Part shown: piece by piece, positions 62,936 through 64,000 of the stretch
Position numbering within the stretch: position 1 is the stretch's first letter
Layout of the letters: each line of letters starts with the position of its first letter
Source of the DNA: CAVYXK01 sp963708245
Lineage (GTDB): Bacteria; Pseudomonadota; Alphaproteobacteria; Acetobacterales; Acetobacteraceae
Assembly (NCBI GenBank): GCA_963708245.1
Contig: OY970201.1
Location: forward strand, 1,674,001 to 1,738,000
DNA length: 64,000 nt
Direction: 5' to 3'
Made by a program: the position numbers and the translations under genes
Notes under the pieces: generated by a model
The model's input: the letters and a program-made list of their open reading frames with translations, nothing else
Told to the model about the DNA's origin: nothing
Databases searched by the model: none

Positions 62936-64000
62936 CGGGCAGCCTCCTGATGCATGAGAGAGAGGGTGAGCTCGGCAAGCCGGGCGGCTGCGTCGGGCCG
63001 GGCGAGGTTCCGCGCCGCCGCAGCGGCATGGGCGAGCAGATCCGGGGTGGCGAGCAATGCGGTAAGGCGCTCGGCGAGCGCTTCGGGGGTGAAATCCCGC
63101 TGCGCCATCATCGATGCGCCGCGCGCTGCCACCAGCGCCTCGGCATTGGCGGATTGGTGATCGTCGATGGCCCCCGGCAGAGGCACCAGGATTGCCGGAC
63201 GGCCGGCGACCGCCAACTCGGCCACGGTGGATGCGCCGGCGCGAGCAATGACGAGATGCGCGGCGGCCAGGCGTTCAGCAACATCGGGGAAGAAAGTGGA
63301 CAACTCGGCTTCGATGCCGGACGCCGCATAAATGGTGCGTACCCCCTCGAGATCCTCCGCGCGGCACTGCTGCACCACAGACAGTCGCGCGCACAGCGCA
63401 TCCGGTAGCCGCGCGAGCGCCGCCGGCACCACATCGCTGAACACGCGCGCGCCCAGCGAACCGCCGAGCACCAGCAGCCGGACCTCGGAATCGGCGGACG
63501 GTGGCGTATAGCTGCGATCAGCCAGAGCAATGACGGCGGGGCGGACAGGATTGCCGGTGGTTTCAGCGGCAACGCTGTTCGGCACGCGCGCCGTTGCCGG
63601 GAAGCTCAACGCCAGCAGAGTCGCGTGTCGGGCGAGGAAGCGGTTGGCACGGCCGAGCACCGCGTTCTGCTCGTGCAGGATTACCGGTGGTCTGTTGCGC
63701 AACAGGCGTGTCGCGAGCACCGGCGCGACAGATGGATAACCGCCGAACGCCACCACGGCGGCAGCGTCGAGCCGGGCCAGAATGGTCCGCGCTCGCGCCA
63801 CGCCAGCGGCCAACGCCGCCGCGGCGGAGGCGGCGCGCAGCACGCCGCGACCAGCGATACCAGCGCCGGGCAGCACGAATCGCTCGTGCGCTGCGAAGAC
63901 CGGGCTGCGGTCGGTCTGCGAGCGTGCGTCGGTCATCAGCACGATGCGCTGTCCGCGGCGGATCAGCTCCGACGCGAGCGCCTCGGCGGGGAAGAAATGC
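62932..64000 (-). CDS. murG: UDP-GlcNAc:undecaprenyl-P-P-MurNAc-pentapeptide transferase, 5' end outside
   Basis: At least 355 codons; the frame is open to the right edge with FFPAEALASELIRRGQRIVL, so the first few codons (GGTGGH region) lie beyond 64000. Core features are VVAFGGYPSVAPVLA, ILHEQNAVLGRANRFLA, LVLGGSLGARVFSDVVP and ARAGASTVAELAVAGRPAIL. It makes lipid II at the inner membrane. It is coupled to murC. Confidence 0.96.
   Translation of the reverse strand, partial: HFFPAEALASELIRRGQRIVLMTDARSQTDRSPVFAAHERFVLPGAGIAGRGVLRAASAAAALAAGVARARTILARLDAAAVVAFGGYPSVAPVLATRLLRNRPPVILHEQNAVLGRANRFLARHATLLALSFPATARVPNSVAAETTGNPVRPAVIALADRSYTPPSADSEVRLLVLGGSLGARVFSDVVPAALARLPDALCARLSVVQQCRAEDLEGVRTIYAASGIEAELSTFFPDVAERLAAAHLVIARAGASTVAELAVAGRPAILVPLPGAIDDHQSANAEALVAARGASMMAQRDFTPEALAERLTALLATPDLLAHAAAAARNLARPDAAARLAELTLSLMHQEAAR

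Overview
The window comes from the chromosome of a GC-rich alphaproteobacterium, most likely in the Acetobacteraceae. I base this on the very high GC content, an alphaproteobacterial division/cell-wall cluster in the order murG-murC-murB-ddl-ftsQ-ftsA-ftsZ-lpxC, a membrane-bound ferritin (MbfA), the small CANGVYRAGC-type exported protein, and short GC-rich palindromic repeats scattered between and inside genes. No rRNA, tRNA or CRISPR array was recognised. Both ends cut genes: cas8c on the left and murG on the right.

Layout. 1-3.2 kb: effector end of a type I-C CRISPR-Cas operon (cas3-cas5-cas8c, minus strand), preceded by a 570-base spacer with degenerate, apparently covarying hairpins. 3.8-10.1 kb: minus-strand housekeeping block dnaB-alr-mlaE-mlaF-(secreted protein)-radA with overlapping genes. 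10.1-11.1 kb: decayed group II intron end and a membrane protein. 11.2-13.6 kb: flavin monooxygenase-like protein plus class III aminotransferase. 13.7-19.1 kb: His-rich small protein, frameshifted methyltransferase, frameshifted arylsulfatase, two small membrane proteins and an intact formylglycine-generating enzyme, the maturase of the sulfatase.

20.4-27.3 kb is the most interesting accessory unit. An exported FMN-binding protein with a flavinylation motif, an ApbE flavin transferase, an NqrB/RnfD-like membrane domain fused to a ferredoxin-NAD(P) reductase, a DedA protein, a diheme-type cytochrome b with a substituted heme-ligand position, and a two-component system form one plus-strand operon. 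A direct-repeat operator lies in front of it. Together they suggest a regulated transmembrane electron-transfer chain from NAD(P)H to an extracytosolic flavoprotein.

27.3-37.3 kb: 2-aminoethylphosphonate ABC transporter phnSTUV (phnU frameshifted) between two inverted OprB-type porin paralogs that share even their leader sequence, with the 3' stub of a third porin copy. A secreted beta-propeller protein and a Tat-exported DyP peroxidase (EfeB-like) follow. 37.6-50.8 kb: TPR protein, NodZ-like and family 2 glycosyltransferases, MbfA iron exporter, full-length Lhr helicase, a broken beta-propeller gene and a purple-acid-phosphatase-like enzyme. 51-53.4 kb: Hsp20, an IS5-family remnant, small exported proteins and rpmE. 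53.5-64 kb: Spy-like periplasmic protein, RidA, lpxC and the division/cell-wall cluster, largely translationally coupled through 4-base overlaps.

Three genes (methyltransferase, sulfatase, phnU) each carry a single frameshift in otherwise well-conserved coding sequence. This could be real decay or assembly indels; the sequence alone cannot decide.
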